Positions 1-8,500 of a stretch of 64,000 bases of DNA are shown piece by piece. Positions within the stretch are counted from its first letter, which is position 1, and each line of letters opens with the position of its first letter. Source of the stretch: Bacteroidales bacterium (GTDB lineage Bacteria; Bacteroidota; Bacteroidia; Bacteroidales; UBA3824); contig JAEERW010000002.1 in NCBI GenBank assembly GCA_016286055.1, positions 62,001 through 126,000 of the forward strand, given 5' to 3'. The notes below the pieces were generated by a model, which was not told the origin of the DNA, searched no databases, and was given only the letters and a program-made list of their open reading frames with translations. Both the position numbers and the translations under genes were made by a program.

Positions 1-126
1 TTTGAATACGGTGTTGACATCGGACAGTATATCAGCACTCACGTTTACACAAAAAAACAATGGCAGAGTTGGACATTTCTTCCCTTTTACCACAATGTGG
101 AACACGATAAAATTGTATTGAAATGA
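1..126 (+). CDS. C-terminal end of an MNT-type nucleotidyltransferase (partial)
   Basis: The last 41 codons of a small protein are open from base 1 to a TGA at 124-126; its 5' end lies outside the window. The tail contains EYGVDI and then a K-x-W followed by PFYHNV. I associate this pattern with the end of the minimal nucleotidyltransferases (MNT) that act as antitoxins by adenylylating a partner HEPN toxin. The stop overlaps the start of the next gene as ATGA, the usual layout of MNT-HEPN pairs, and that next gene does read as a HEPN start. The catalytic GSxxRG region is not in view, so activity cannot be judged. Confidence 0.55.
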   Translation, partial: FEYGVDIGQYISTHVYTKKQWQSWTFLPFYHNVEHDKIVLK

Positions 127-297
127 GCTTATCCGACGAAGAACGCACTACTCTTGTAGAATTAGAATTAGAAAAAGCCAAAAAAACTTTTTCCGAAATA
201 TCATTGCTTATAAATGCTGAATAAATCCAAACTTTATCCTGCCAAAAACCTCATCGACCATATCGACAAAATTGTAACAGAATGGCTCAAACAATAG
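123..297 (+). pseudogene. HEPN-domain gene with an internal deletion (toxin half of an MNT-HEPN pair)
   Basis: The start ATG overlaps the stop of the MNT gene. The first 33 codons read MSLSDEERTTLVELELEKAK and onward, typical of the N-terminus of Bacteroidales HEPN proteins, then stop at 222-224. In another frame, 226-297 encodes [18 protein letters not shown] and a stop, which reads as the C-terminal helix of the same kind of protein. The middle of a gene normally near 125-140 codons is therefore missing, including the RxxxxH region expected for RNase activity. The protein is almost certainly not functional. Identification of both halves is by eye. Confidence 0.6.
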
Positions 298-317
298 TTT
301 TATTCTGATTAATCTTT

Positions 318-694
318 CCGGGAACTTTGGTAGCAAATCTGCCTTCACTTTATTAAACCGCTCCATATTCTCCGGCTTAACAGGGTCAACGGGCGGAGCA
401 TCAAGGTTGAGGGGGTTGACGGGTTGACCGTTTTTCCATACGCGGAAATCAAGGTGCGGACCGGTGCTCAATCCTGTGCTGCCAAAAGCACCACGCCATC
501 GCCGATTGCCCTTACAGGTGTGCCCTGCGGTGCTGAATAGTCTACGCCATAATGCGGACGCACAATCTTTAAAATCGGGTGCATACGGGCAGGATTAAAA
601 TACGAGGCTATGCGCGAATATTCCAACGGGGCTTTGAGAAACGAGCGGCGCAGCGAAGTGCCGTCTTTGTCGTAGTAACTTGTGAGGCTGTCTT
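318..694 (-). pseudogene. Broken duplicate of the M23 peptidase gene
   Basis: The complement matches the intact M23 gene at 4366-5586 in two blocks. One (about 486-694) corresponds to residues ~234-303, the other (about 335-485) to residues ~354-395. The stretch between them, about 48 residues including the catalytic His of the HLH segment, is absent. The break lies on the sequence CTGCCAA (479-485). In the intact gene CTGCCAA occurs twice, at 4532 and 4677, 145 bp apart, which is the size of the loss and is not a multiple of three. The two halves are therefore in different frames. The 5' two thirds of the gene are also missing; homology stops near 694. Confidence 0.85.
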
Positions 695-748
695 TGATCT
701 CCAACGGCAAAAAGTCGGGGTTTAAAATTATTGTGGAATAATATATAT

Positions 749-2689
749 CTATTTTACAATTAGTTTAAAGGGTACTTTTTCACCGTTTTGAATATACACG
801 CCCGAATAGTTGCCGGTGGGCAGTTGCACTTTGTTAATCTCTTGGGGAGACGAAAGGTGTTTGGCAAGCGTGCCATTGAGATTGTAGATATATATCTGCT
901 TGTTGGCTTCGGGGTTATAATTTTCCGACACCTCCACGGTAATGTCGTTGCCTTGGGTGGCAGGATTGGGATAAACTACCAGTCGGGCTGTAGAATTGCC
1001 AACCGAAATGCGTGACAGGTCGAGCGGACAGGTTTCGTAACTGCCGCCATCGGTTTTGGTGAGTATTGCTGTGTATACCGACGATTTATTGAATGTGTGC
1101 TGCAATATTCTGCCGTTTGCACCTGATATTTCGCTGCCATTTTCGGTCCATTTGTATGCCGAAAACTCGCCTGCAAGTTGGTTTACCGCTGCCACATCGT
1201 TGTAGAGGGTTACGATGGTATAAAACGGGAGATTGATTATTACCCTAATTGGTAGTTTGCCTGTGGAATTGCCGTCGTTGCTGGTCAGCTCCATAAAGCC
1301 GTTGTATGTGCCGGGGAGTAGACCTTTGGGCAATGCAATTTCAATGCTGTTGCCTTTGATGGCTCCGTTCTGGACTGGTATTATGTCGCCATCAAACTCA
1401 ATGCTGTAATTGTTGAGCGTGCCGTTTTGAATAGTAAAGTCGATCACAGCCTTACCTTTGCAGAAATACTCGTTTGATGCGTCGGCAAGGATTGCACCGT
1501 CGGTATCTGTATTAGCGGCGGTGATATATATAGGACCGGGCGTTATGGCAAACGGAGTTGTGCCGCTGATGGTAAAATTGCCGTTTGGATTGTCGGTGAT
1601 AATCACTGTGGCTGTGCCTACATTGGTGTTGTCCTTGTAAGAAACGGTGTATTCGGTGGTGGGAATAGTTGTGCCGTTGTAGGTGATTGTAACCTTGGGG
1701 TCAATCGGAGAGCCGGTAAATTTATAGGTGTCATTTTCAAGAACAATCGACAGATTCGGGTCGGACGGGTCTACAACTAACGGATTGATAGTGAAAGGCG
1801 CATATCCGTTGATGGTATAGTTTCCACCAGGATTGTCGGTAATTATTGCCTTGGCTGTACCAGCGTTGATATTATCTTGATAAGTAACAGTATATTCCGT
1901 GGATGGAATTTCTGTGCCGTTGTAGGCGATAGAAACGTCTGGCTCTTTCTTTTTACCATCATAAATATATGAATCGGGGTTAAGTACTATGGAGAGCAAA
2001 GATGCTATATTGGGGTCGTTGAGGTCGATTTCAAGAGGAGTAATAGTAAAATCTTTGCTACCGCTAACAGTATAATTGCCACCCTGATTGTCGGTAATAA
2101 TTGCTGTGGCTGTGCCTACGTTAATATTATTATCGTAAGTGACGGTGTATTCGGTGGATGGAATATCCTTGCCGTCGTATTTCACTGATACTGAAGGTTC
2201 TTTTTTGGTGCCATCGTAGGTAAAAGATGTAGGATTGAGGGTGATGGAGAGTTTCGGGTCGGTTGGGTCGATGACCAAGGGGGTGATTTTATAAGACAGC
2301 GAGGTAGAAACAGCGGCCTCACCGCCGCCGTTGTTCCAAACTTTAACTACTGTGATATTTTTTGTACCTACGTTTATCACATCGTCGGGATAAACAGCCT
2401 TGCATTTGCTGGCTTCGATAGTTATGGCCGACGAGCCAGTACCTGCCTTTGCGGTAACGTCAGGTTTCTTTGCGGTGCCGTCGTACTTAAATTCCGTTAC
2501 GGTCAACGGGTTGATTGTAATATCAATGAGTTCCGCCTCAATAGCCACGTCATAGTCGGGCATAGTAAATTGCCACGTGCCGTCGGACTGCTGCGTTGGC
2601 ACAGGAACACTCTGTGCAGAAATGTTTTGTGTAGCGGCTACGGCTACAATCAGAGGTAAGACAAAGGAAATTAGTAGTTGTTTGTTCAT
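749..2689 (-). CDS. Secreted tandem-repeat protein with type IX sorting domain
   Basis: A 646-residue protein. Residues 1-25 form a signal peptide ending ISAQ. Residues ~57-385 are four tandem modules of about 80 residues with a shared plan: YDGT-KEP-V near the start, then YNG-x-x-IPSTEYTV and INVGTA-AIITDN, then a GNYT stretch, ending ITPL. These resemble MBG/YDG beta-sandwich modules of bacterial surface proteins. After a less regular region, residues ~569-646 form a type A C-terminal sorting domain (VYPNPA near its start, KLIVK at the end), the signal for type IX export and surface attachment. Domain naming is from recognition. A ligand cannot be inferred; a structural or adhesive role is likely. 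No partner operon is evident. Confidence 0.8.
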   Translation of the reverse strand: MNKQLLISFVLPLIVAVAATQNISAQSVPVPTQQSDGTWQFTMPDYDVAIEAELIDITINPLTVTEFKYDGTAKKPDVTAKAGTGSSAITIEASKCKAVYPDDVINVGTKNITVVKVWNNGGGEAAVSTSLSYKITPLVIDPTDPKLSITLNPTSFTYDGTKKEPSVSVKYDGKDIPSTEYTVTYDNNINVGTATAIITDNQGGNYTVSGSKDFTITPLEIDLNDPNIASLLSIVLNPDSYIYDGKKKEPDVSIAYNGTEIPSTEYTVTYQDNINAGTAKAIITDNPGGNYTINGYAPFTINPLVVDPSDPNLSIVLENDTYKFTGSPIDPKVTITYNGTTIPTTEYTVSYKDNTNVGTATVIITDNPNGNFTISGTTPFAITPGPIYITAANTDTDGAILADASNEYFCKGKAVIDFTIQNGTLNNYSIEFDGDIIPVQNGAIKGNSIEIALPKGLLPGTYNGFMELTSNDGNSTGKLPIRVIINLPFYTIVTLYNDVAAVNQLAGEFSAYKWTENGSEISGANGRILQHTFNKSSVYTAILTKTDGGSYETCPLDLSRISVGNSTARLVVYPNPATQGNDITVEVSENYNPEANKQIYIYNLNGTLAKHLSSPQEINKVQLPTGNYSGVYIQNGEKVPFKLIVK

Positions 2690-2753
2690 TTTATTAGATA
2701 TTTATGTTTTATTGGTAAAAAAAGAATTTCTGTTATTTTTAATTGTTTCATTT

Positions 2754-2815
2754 GTAGAGACGTGCCATGGCGCGTCTATTTATATTGTTAGAGACGCGCC
2801 ATGGCACGTCTCTAC
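2754..2815. repeat. Palindromic repeat element (pair of inverted arms)
   Basis: Two arms of about 25-27 bp, 2754-2778 and 2789-2815, are near-perfect inverted repeats of each other. Each arm is itself palindromic around CCATGG (core ACGTGCCATGGCGCGT). A third full arm and a partial one occur at 4181-4230. The element lies between two genes read in the same direction and could fold as a large hairpin in RNA or DNA. It looks like a dispersed REP- or MITE-like repeat rather than a gene-specific terminator. Confidence 0.8.
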
Positions 2816-2834
2816 GGACGAAAAACGGTAAATT

Positions 2835-4073
2835 CTACAGACCACGGACAAGACGGACAGAACGACCGCCGCAACGGTTGTAGTAGCTCGTGCCCACGTA
2901 GCCCGAGTGGAAGCGCAGGTTGCGCGCGCTGTTGGTGTCGTTAGCCGACGAAGACCAGCAGTAGCCGTCGTCGCCAACGTAGTAGAGCGACGTACCGTAG
3001 CGGTAGCCCGCAGCAGGAAGGAACACAGCCCCAGCCGACTCCATCTGCACCCATTGAGCCGCTGTGTACTCGTTTACAGTTTTATAATAATCTACACCAT
3101 AACTGCTTGCCACCCCGCTCTTGAACTCCTTGCCGTCTGGCTTAGGGTCAGACCACTCATCGGGCAGGAGTATCAAACCGTTGACTCCGTTTACCGTGGC
3201 TACGCCTAAAAGTTTGGAGGCATTGGTTCGAGTGTATCGAAGGTAGTCCCACTCGCTATACGATAGAGTTTTCCACTCAGAGCCGATGCCTTCCTTGCAG
3301 ACGTTTTCAAAATCGCCCGAACTTTCCACGCCTGTCTTGTAATCTGCATTTGTTGTGGATGTGCTGTTTGGCGCGATGCCGTTCTTAGTCCACGTACCCC
3401 AGCCGAAGAGGTCGATCCAAGGTCCGGCGGCGCTTGTATTGGTATTGCACCCCATATTGCCTGCCGATGAGCCGCTGCCACCAACATAATCCCACTGGTG
3501 GTTGGCAAAACGCCACGTCTGTTCGTTGACGTTGTATTGCAGGTTGCCCTTGCTGAAATAAACCTTTTTTGTGCTGGATACAGAAAACGCTTTCTCTACA
3601 AAGGTGTTGGACGGGGCTGCTACATTTATGACAAGCGCGTCAGTCTTGTTGTTGGTGTTTGTTGTTACGGTTACTGTGGCGGTGCCTTCTGATACTGCCG
3701 TCACCTTGCCGTCAGCGTCGATGGTTACGGCGTTGCCTGAGGTTAATGCCCAAGTTACGTCTTTGTCCACGCCGGTAATATCGGGGTATATATCGGCTGC
3801 GAGGGTTGCCGTTTCGCCTACTATCATCGTCAGGCATTTCGGAGTTATGGTAACGGTTGTGGGCAGCGGCACCACCTTCACGCTTTTGAGGTACTTGTCG
3901 CCGGTGTACTTGATGTTCACGTTGTCGTCTTTTTGGGCGGAGGAAGGGATGTCCCAGCCTTCTGTGGCAGGCTTGGTGATGGTGTGGGTTTCGTTGGTGT
4001 TTTGTGCTAATACAGGGTTTGCCGCAAGCAACAATAGTGCGAGGGCGGCGGTGATGGAATGGAGGGTTTTCAT
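2835..4073 (-). CDS. Secreted protein with Ig-like (BIG2) domain and FISUMP-like C-terminal domain
   Basis: A 412-residue protein. Residues 1-23 are a signal peptide (AANPVLAQ). Residues ~70-150 are a BIG2 Ig-like domain: TVTITPKCLTMIVGETATL, then AVSEGTATVTVTTNT. Residues ~158-412 begin with KAFSVSSTKKVYFSKGNLQY and end CWSSSAND, ARNLRFHSG, GGRSVRLVRG. This is the pattern of the FISUMP/C-type-lectin-like domain common in secreted Bacteroidales and Fibrobacter proteins. No lipobox and no type IX sorting domain are seen. The lectin-like fold also serves as the target of diversity-generating retroelements, but no reverse transcriptase or template repeat is present here. Ligand unknown. Confidence 0.75.
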   Translation of the reverse strand: MKTLHSITAALALLLLAANPVLAQNTNETHTITKPATEGWDIPSSAQKDDNVNIKYTGDKYLKSVKVVPLPTTVTITPKCLTMIVGETATLAADIYPDITGVDKDVTWALTSGNAVTIDADGKVTAVSEGTATVTVTTNTNNKTDALVINVAAPSNTFVEKAFSVSSTKKVYFSKGNLQYNVNEQTWRFANHQWDYVGGSGSSAGNMGCNTNTSAAGPWIDLFGWGTWTKNGIAPNSTSTTNADYKTGVESSGDFENVCKEGIGSEWKTLSYSEWDYLRYTRTNASKLLGVATVNGVNGLILLPDEWSDPKPDGKEFKSGVASSYGVDYYKTVNEYTAAQWVQMESAGAVFLPAAGYRYGTSLYYVGDDGYCWSSSANDTNSARNLRFHSGYVGTSYYNRCGGRSVRLVRGL

Positions 4074-4126
4074 TTTTAGTTGAATGTGTGTGTTTAAATG
4101 GTGGAGATTTGTTTTTCTTTTGATGA

Positions 4127-4134
4127 CAAAGGTA
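4127..4134 (-). promoter_or_regulatory. Promoter -7 element (TACCTTTG)
   Basis: The complement reads TACCTTTG, an exact match to the Bacteroidota -7 consensus TAnnTTTG. It lies about 55 bases upstream of the start of the Ig/FISUMP protein gene at 4073. Confidence 0.6.
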
Positions 4135-4180
4135 ATAACAATTATCTATTAAACAAATTATTTTCAGGGGATTTGGGTAT

Positions 4181-4230
4181 GTAGAGACGCGCCAGGTAAA
4201 TTGTAGAGACGTGCCATGGCGCGTCTCTAC
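4181..4230. repeat. Palindromic repeat element, second locus
   Basis: 4203-4230 is a complete copy of the CCATGG-centred palindrome seen at 2754-2815. 4181-4194 is a truncated copy starting GTAGAGACGCGCCA. The element sits in the 290-bp gap between two minus-strand genes. Apart from it and the promoter at 4127, I see only a short direct repeat (CACCATTCCAA, near 4316 and 4350) in this gap. Confidence 0.75.
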
Positions 4231-4365
4231 GGGGGGAATGATATTCTATTAGAGCAATGGTGTCATATAGAGGGGGAGATATACAATAACTATGTTGCAT
4301 TTAGTTGACATTTTACACCATTCCAAAGATTTTATTTGTTAAATTTCGCACCATTCCAAGGATTT

Positions 4366-5586
4366 TTATTGAGGCAGCAGTGGCAACAACTCTCCTTTTA
4401 CCTTATTAAACCTCTCCATATTTTCGGGCTTTACGGGGTCAACGGGCGGAGCATCAAGGTTTAGCGGGTTTATAGGCGTTCCATTTTTCCACACACGGAA
4501 ATCCAAGTGCGGACCGGTGCTCAATCCTGTGCTGCCAACATATCCTATCACCTGACCTTGCTTTACCAATGCGCCTTTGCGGATACCTTCGGCAAATTTC
4601 AAAAGGTGCAGATAGCCGGTTTCATACACGCCGTTGTGACGGATTTTGATCCAATTGCCCGACTGCGATGCTCGTTCTGCCAAAAGCACCACGCCGTCGC
4701 CAATGGCTCTTACAGGTGTACCTTGCGGTGCAGAATAATCCACGCCATAATGCGGACGCACAATCTTTAAAATCGGGTGCATACGCGCAGGATTAAAATA
4801 CGATGCTATGCGGGAATATTCCAACGGTGCTTTGAGAAACGAGCGGCGCAGCGAAGTGCCGTCTTTGTCGTAGTAACTTGTGAGGCTGTCTTGATAAAAC
4901 GGAATGGCGTAAATATCTTTGCCATAGTGATTAAACAAAGCCACGTGCACATCGCCAAATTTTACGAAAGTGGTGTCAACATAAAGTTCATCAAAAACCA
5001 CCTTAATATAGTCGCCGTTTTGGATTCCAAAAAAGTCAACCGTCCAAGCATAAATATCCGAAAGGTCGTTGGATAACAACGGATTAACCCCCGCCTTTTT
5101 AAAATCTGTCCAAAGATTTGAACTTATGGTTACCGATGCCGTGCGTGTGAGAGTATCCACTTTGAGCGAACGGTTGTAAACTCCGAGGGTGTCGGTAAAA
5201 TCAAACACAACAAAGTCTACCAAGTTTTTTTGATAAACAATGTAACTGACTTTTGAAGTGTCTTTTTTGCTGCGAAAAACGGCGTAAGGCTGACCACGGC
5301 GCATCTTGCGGATGTCCCACACGGGTTTGGCTTTTTGCAAAATGGTAGTAACAGATTTGTTGTCGATTTTTTCGTCGGCAAAGAGTTTACCAAGATATAG
5401 CCCGTCGGTAATCTTGCCCTGATGTATATCAAACGAATCTACATTAAAGCCGTAGAGCAATGTGGCGGTTTTTTCTTCAACAGCAAGAGTATCAGCATTG
5501 TTAACATCCCCATTATTATTTCCGCCGCAGGAAGCCAGCACCAAAGCAATGGCAAAAAACACGAATAAAAATCTAAAAACTTTCAT
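4366..5586 (-). CDS. M23-family peptidase lipoprotein (LytM-like)
   Basis: A 406-residue predicted cell-wall endopeptidase. I start it at the ATG at 5586 rather than the GTG at 5607 because the signal peptide then begins directly and ends in the lipobox LASC, with Cys20 as lipidation site. Residues ~265-375 form the M23 domain: HYGVDYS supplies His279 and Asp283, the HLHLLKF region gives His327 (YLHL), and GPHLDFR gives His360. The usual HxH at the last position is HLD here. The 230-residue region before it has no catalytic motif. It stands alone between the repeat element and the recA terminator. A mutilated second copy lies at 318-694. Confidence 0.85.
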   Translation of the reverse strand: MKVFRFLFVFFAIALVLASCGGNNNGDVNNADTLAVEEKTATLLYGFNVDSFDIHQGKITDGLYLGKLFADEKIDNKSVTTILQKAKPVWDIRKMRRGQPYAVFRSKKDTSKVSYIVYQKNLVDFVVFDFTDTLGVYNRSLKVDTLTRTASVTISSNLWTDFKKAGVNPLLSNDLSDIYAWTVDFFGIQNGDYIKVVFDELYVDTTFVKFGDVHVALFNHYGKDIYAIPFYQDSLTSYYDKDGTSLRRSFLKAPLEYSRIASYFNPARMHPILKIVRPHYGVDYSAPQGTPVRAIGDGVVLLAERASQSGNWIKIRHNGVYETGYLHLLKFAEGIRKGALVKQGQVIGYVGSTGLSTGPHLDFRVWKNGTPINPLNLDAPPVDPVKPENMERFNKVKGELLPLLPQ

Positions 5587-5627
5587 TATTTTATAACTTA
5601 AATTCACCCATCAAAGATTTATAAAAC

Positions 5628-5659
5628 AAAAAAAGGCCAACGCCGTAAGACGTTGGACC
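5628..5659 (-). terminator. Rho-independent terminator of recA
   Basis: Read on the minus strand: a stem built on CCAACG/CGTTGG, with flanking GG/CC and one bulge, followed by seven T. It starts about 20 bases after the recA stop codon. Confidence 0.8.
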
Positions 5660-5678
5660 GTAAAAAATCTAATTAATA

Positions 5679-6734
5679 TTAAGCGATATCGTCGTCGGCA
5701 GATTCGGGTGCTGCGCCGCCTTTAAGTTGTTCGCGTACCTTCGACTCGATTTCTGATGCCACGTCGGTATTGTTTTTAAGCATAGTGATAACCGCATCGC
5801 GACCCTGACCAATCTTGTTTTCGCCGTAAGAGAACCACGAACCAGATTTCTTGATGATATTCATCTCCACAGCCAGGTCGATAAGTTCGCCTATCATAGA
5901 GATACCTGTGCCAAACATAAGGTCGAATTCTGCCTTCTTGAACGGAGGCGCAACCTTGTTTTTTACAACCTTTACCTTGATACGTCCACCAATAACATCC
6001 TCGCCATCTTTGATTTGACCTGTGCGGCGAACGTCCAAACGTACCGAAGAGTAGAATTTAAGCGCATTACCGCCGGTGGTGGTTTCAGGATTACCAAAGA
6101 GAACACCGATTTTGTCGCGCAACTGGTTGATAAATATTACACAAGTATTTGTTTTGCTGATATTTGCGGTAAGTTTGCGGAGTGCTTGGCTCATTAGGCG
6201 TGCTTGGAGACCCATCTTGCTGTCGCCCATATCGCCTTCAATTTCGGCACGAGGTGTAAGCGCTGCCACAGAGTCGATTACGATAATATCCAAAGCACCG
6301 CTGCGGATAAGCGAGTCGGCAATTTCCAAAGCCTGCTCGCCACAGTCGGGCTGCGAAATCAAAAGCGATGAAACGTCTACACCAAGGTTTTCGGCGTATG
6401 TACGGTCAAAAGCGTGCTCGGCGTCGATAATAGCGGCAATTCCGCCCATTTTTTGTGCCTCGGCAATGGCATGGATAGCGAGAGTGGTTTTACCTGACGA
6501 TTCAGGTCCGTAAATTTCAATAACTCTGCCTCTTGGATAGCCTCCCACACCGATAGCGTAATCAAGACCTATCGAACCTGTGGGGATTGAGGGTATATCG
6601 TCAACGGCACGGTCGCCGAGTTTCATAATAGTGCCCTTGCCGTAGTCTTTATCTATTTTATCGAGCGTTAGTTGTAGGGCTTTAAGTTTCTCAGCCTTAG
6701 CGTCTACGGGTTCTTCGTTTTTTTCTTTTGCCAT
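5679..6734 (-). CDS. recA: Recombinase RecA
   Basis: A 351-residue RecA, the ATP-dependent strand-exchange protein of homologous recombination that also triggers SOS cleavage. Walker [10 protein letters not shown] is at 76-84 and the Walker B strand [10 protein letters not shown] near 150. The L2-region motif around [20 protein letters not shown] is intact. The C-terminal ~25 residues are acidic, ending SADDDIA, as usual for RecA. It is followed by its own terminator. The upstream gene is the RelE-like toxin, 33 bases away, so recA probably has its own promoter in the AT-rich gap; I see no clear SOS operator. Confidence 0.98.
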   Translation of the reverse strand: MAKEKNEEPVDAKAEKLKALQLTLDKIDKDYGKGTIMKLGDRAVDDIPSIPTGSIGLDYAIGVGGYPRGRVIEIYGPESSGKTTLAIHAIAEAQKMGGIAAIIDAEHAFDRTYAENLGVDVSSLLISQPDCGEQALEIADSLIRSGALDIIVIDSVAALTPRAEIEGDMGDSKMGLQARLMSQALRKLTANISKTNTCVIFINQLRDKIGVLFGNPETTTGGNALKFYSSVRLDVRRTGQIKDGEDVIGGRIKVKVVKNKVAPPFKKAEFDLMFGTGISMIGELIDLAVEMNIIKKSGSWFSYGENKIGQGRDAVITMLKNNTDVASEIESKVREQLKGGAAPESADDDIA

Positions 6735-6767
6735 GATGGTAAATTATAATATTATATTAATAATCAA

Positions 6768-7100
6768 TTATTTATATTGTTCAACAAGCCAATTAATATA
6801 TTTATCGGAAACATTTTCCATTTCACTTTTATCATAAATTGTAAGTAGTGTTATTTCAGCGTCATCACTTACTAATATTGTTAGTGTTAAAACACGTGCG
6901 CCACCACTTTTACCTTTTCCTTTGGCTCCAATAGCCATGCGAACTTTTCTGACTCCACTACCTAAATCAACACCTTGAAAAGGATTTGAAATCAAATCTT
7001 CTCTAAAAATACGATAATCGTCAACAAGTGAGCGATATTTTTTTGACAGACGTTTAAAGTGTCGGTAAAATTCTTCCGAAGGTTTAATTTTCACATTCAT
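6768..7100 (-). CDS. RelE/HigB-like toxin of a type II toxin-antitoxin pair
   Basis: A 110-residue basic protein. The N-terminal half is rich in Lys/Arg and carries a helix pair with F-x-x-x-x-K-x-L-x-K-K-Y-R-S. A central strand-rich part (VRKVRMAIGAKGKGKSGGARV, then LTLTILVSDDAEITLLTIYDKSE) matches the layout of RelE-superfamily toxins that cut mRNA or block translation. Its start overlaps the stop of the upstream small gene as ATGA (7097-7100), so the pair is translationally coupled with antitoxin first. Family assignment is by pattern; the catalytic residues of this branch are not certain. Confidence 0.7.
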   Translation of the reverse strand: MNVKIKPSEEFYRHFKRLSKKYRSLVDDYRIFREDLISNPFQGVDLGSGVRKVRMAIGAKGKGKSGGARVLTLTILVSDDAEITLLTIYDKSEMENVSDKYINWLVEQYK

Positions 7101-7351
7101 GCTATCCCATCAGCCTTTAAACGTTCAAAAAACTCTTCTTCTGTCATCAACTGTTTTCCACCTCGCTTAGCCTCCTTAACTTCATCAAGTGCACGGTAAA
7201 GTGAATCCTTAACAAACTCTTGTTGACTTTTGGTTTCGATTTCGTCGGCAGAAGGCTCCATAAGTTTACCTGCCAACCACTCACGGTCGGCACGTGCCAA
7301 TGTAAGACCTTGAATATAAGTCCAAAGATTGTTTAATGCGAATGTTGTCAT
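7097..7351 (-). CDS. Antitoxin of the RelE-like pair
   Basis: An 84-residue protein starting MTTFALNNLWTYIQGL. I prefer this start to one 21 codons upstream, because a TATCTTTA promoter-like element (7375-7382 on the complement) would lie inside the longer reading frame and because family members begin at this point. Residues 1-35 form a helical region; residues 40-84 are charged (EVKEAKRGGKQLMTEEEFFERL), typical of the part that wraps and neutralises a RelE-type toxin. It overlaps the toxin gene by 4 bases. Confidence 0.7.
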   Translation of the reverse strand: MTTFALNNLWTYIQGLTLARADREWLAGKLMEPSADEIETKSQQEFVKDSLYRALDEVKEAKRGGKQLMTEEEFFERLKADGIA

Positions 7352-7422
7352 AACTTTTGCAATTTTTCCGGTTGTAAAGATACAAAAAAATCTTTCTTTA
7401 CACCAAAAATGCAAAAAAAAAT

Positions 7423-8496
7423 TTACATCGATTCGTAATACTCTTTTTCGTCGATTACGCGGGGAGCAACAAATTTTTCTTCGGCAACGGCGGGAGCATC
7501 ACCCTTGTCGAGCAAGTCCCAAATGCCATATACCAACTGCTTGATGCCTTCCTGAGTATACGATGAGAAAAAGAAATGCGGAATGCCCTCGGGCAAATGC
7601 TTCTCGATGTCGGCGCGGATTTCGTCGTCTATAAGGTCGCACTTGGATATGGCGAGTATGCGTTGCTTGTCTAAAAGTTCGGGATTGTATTCACCAAGTT
7701 CGTTGAGCAGCACCTCATAGTCGTGAGCCACATCGTCACTGTCGGCAGGCACAAGAAACAGCAGCAAAGGATTTCGCTCAATATGGCGCAAAAATCTTAT
7801 ACCCAAGCCTTTACCCTCTGACGCACCCTCTATAATTCCGGGAATATCAGCCATCACAAACGAGTGCTTGTTGTCAACGTTTACCATTCCAAGATGCGGC
7901 ACAAGGGTGGTGAATGGATAGTCGGCTATTTTTGGACGCGCTGCCGAAACGTTGCTCAGCAGAGTAGATTTTCCGGCATTAGGAAATCCCACCAAGCCTA
8001 TATCGGCAAGCACTTTAAGTTCAAGAATTTTCCAACCCTCTTCGCAATCTTCGCCGGGCTGAGCATAACGAGGCGTTTGATTGGTGGCAGATTTAAAATG
8101 TACGTTACCCAATCCACCGCGTCCGCCTTTGGCAAGTATCTCCTGCTGTCCGTCTTCGATTATCTCAAAAAGGAACTCCTCGGTTTCGCCGTCCTTAGCC
8201 ACCGTGCCGAGGGGAACGTCTATGATAACGTCCTTGCCGTCGGATCCGTGCCACATATCGCGCATACCCGACACGCCGTCTTCGGCAAAGATATGTTTCT
8301 GATATTTAAGGTGAAGGAGAGTCCAAAACTGTTTGTTGCCACGCACAATAACGCTTCCGCCTTTGCCGCCGTCGCCACCATCGGGACCAGCCTTAGGACG
8401 GTATTTTTCTCGTTTCAAATGCGCCGAGCCTGCTCCTCCCCTGCCCGAACGGACGTAAATTTTTACATAATCGATAAAGTTGCCGTTGTCTGCCAT
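7423..8496 (-). CDS. obgE: GTPase Obg/CgtA
   Basis: A 357-residue ribosome-assembly GTPase. Residues 1-160 are the glycine-rich Obg fold ([25 protein letters not shown]). The G domain follows with G1 GFPNAGKS at 170-177, G3 DIPG at 217-220 and G4 at 284-287. G4 reads SKCD instead of the classical NKxD. The C-terminal ~30 residues are short and acidic. The gene lies 4 bases downstream of clpX and is probably transcribed with it. Obg acts on the 50S subunit and in the response to nucleotide levels. Confidence 0.97.
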   Translation of the reverse strand: MADNGNFIDYVKIYVRSGRGGAGSAHLKREKYRPKAGPDGGDGGKGGSVIVRGNKQFWTLLHLKYQKHIFAEDGVSGMRDMWHGSDGKDVIIDVPLGTVAKDGETEEFLFEIIEDGQQEILAKGGRGGLGNVHFKSATNQTPRYAQPGEDCEEGWKILELKVLADIGLVGFPNAGKSTLLSNVSAARPKIADYPFTTLVPHLGMVNVDNKHSFVMADIPGIIEGASEGKGLGIRFLRHIERNPLLLFLVPADSDDVAHDYEVLLNELGEYNPELLDKQRILAISKCDLIDDEIRADIEKHLPEGIPHFFFSSYTQEGIKQLVYGIWDLLDKGDAPAVAEEKFVAPRVIDEKEYYESM

Positions 8497-8500
8497 AGAG

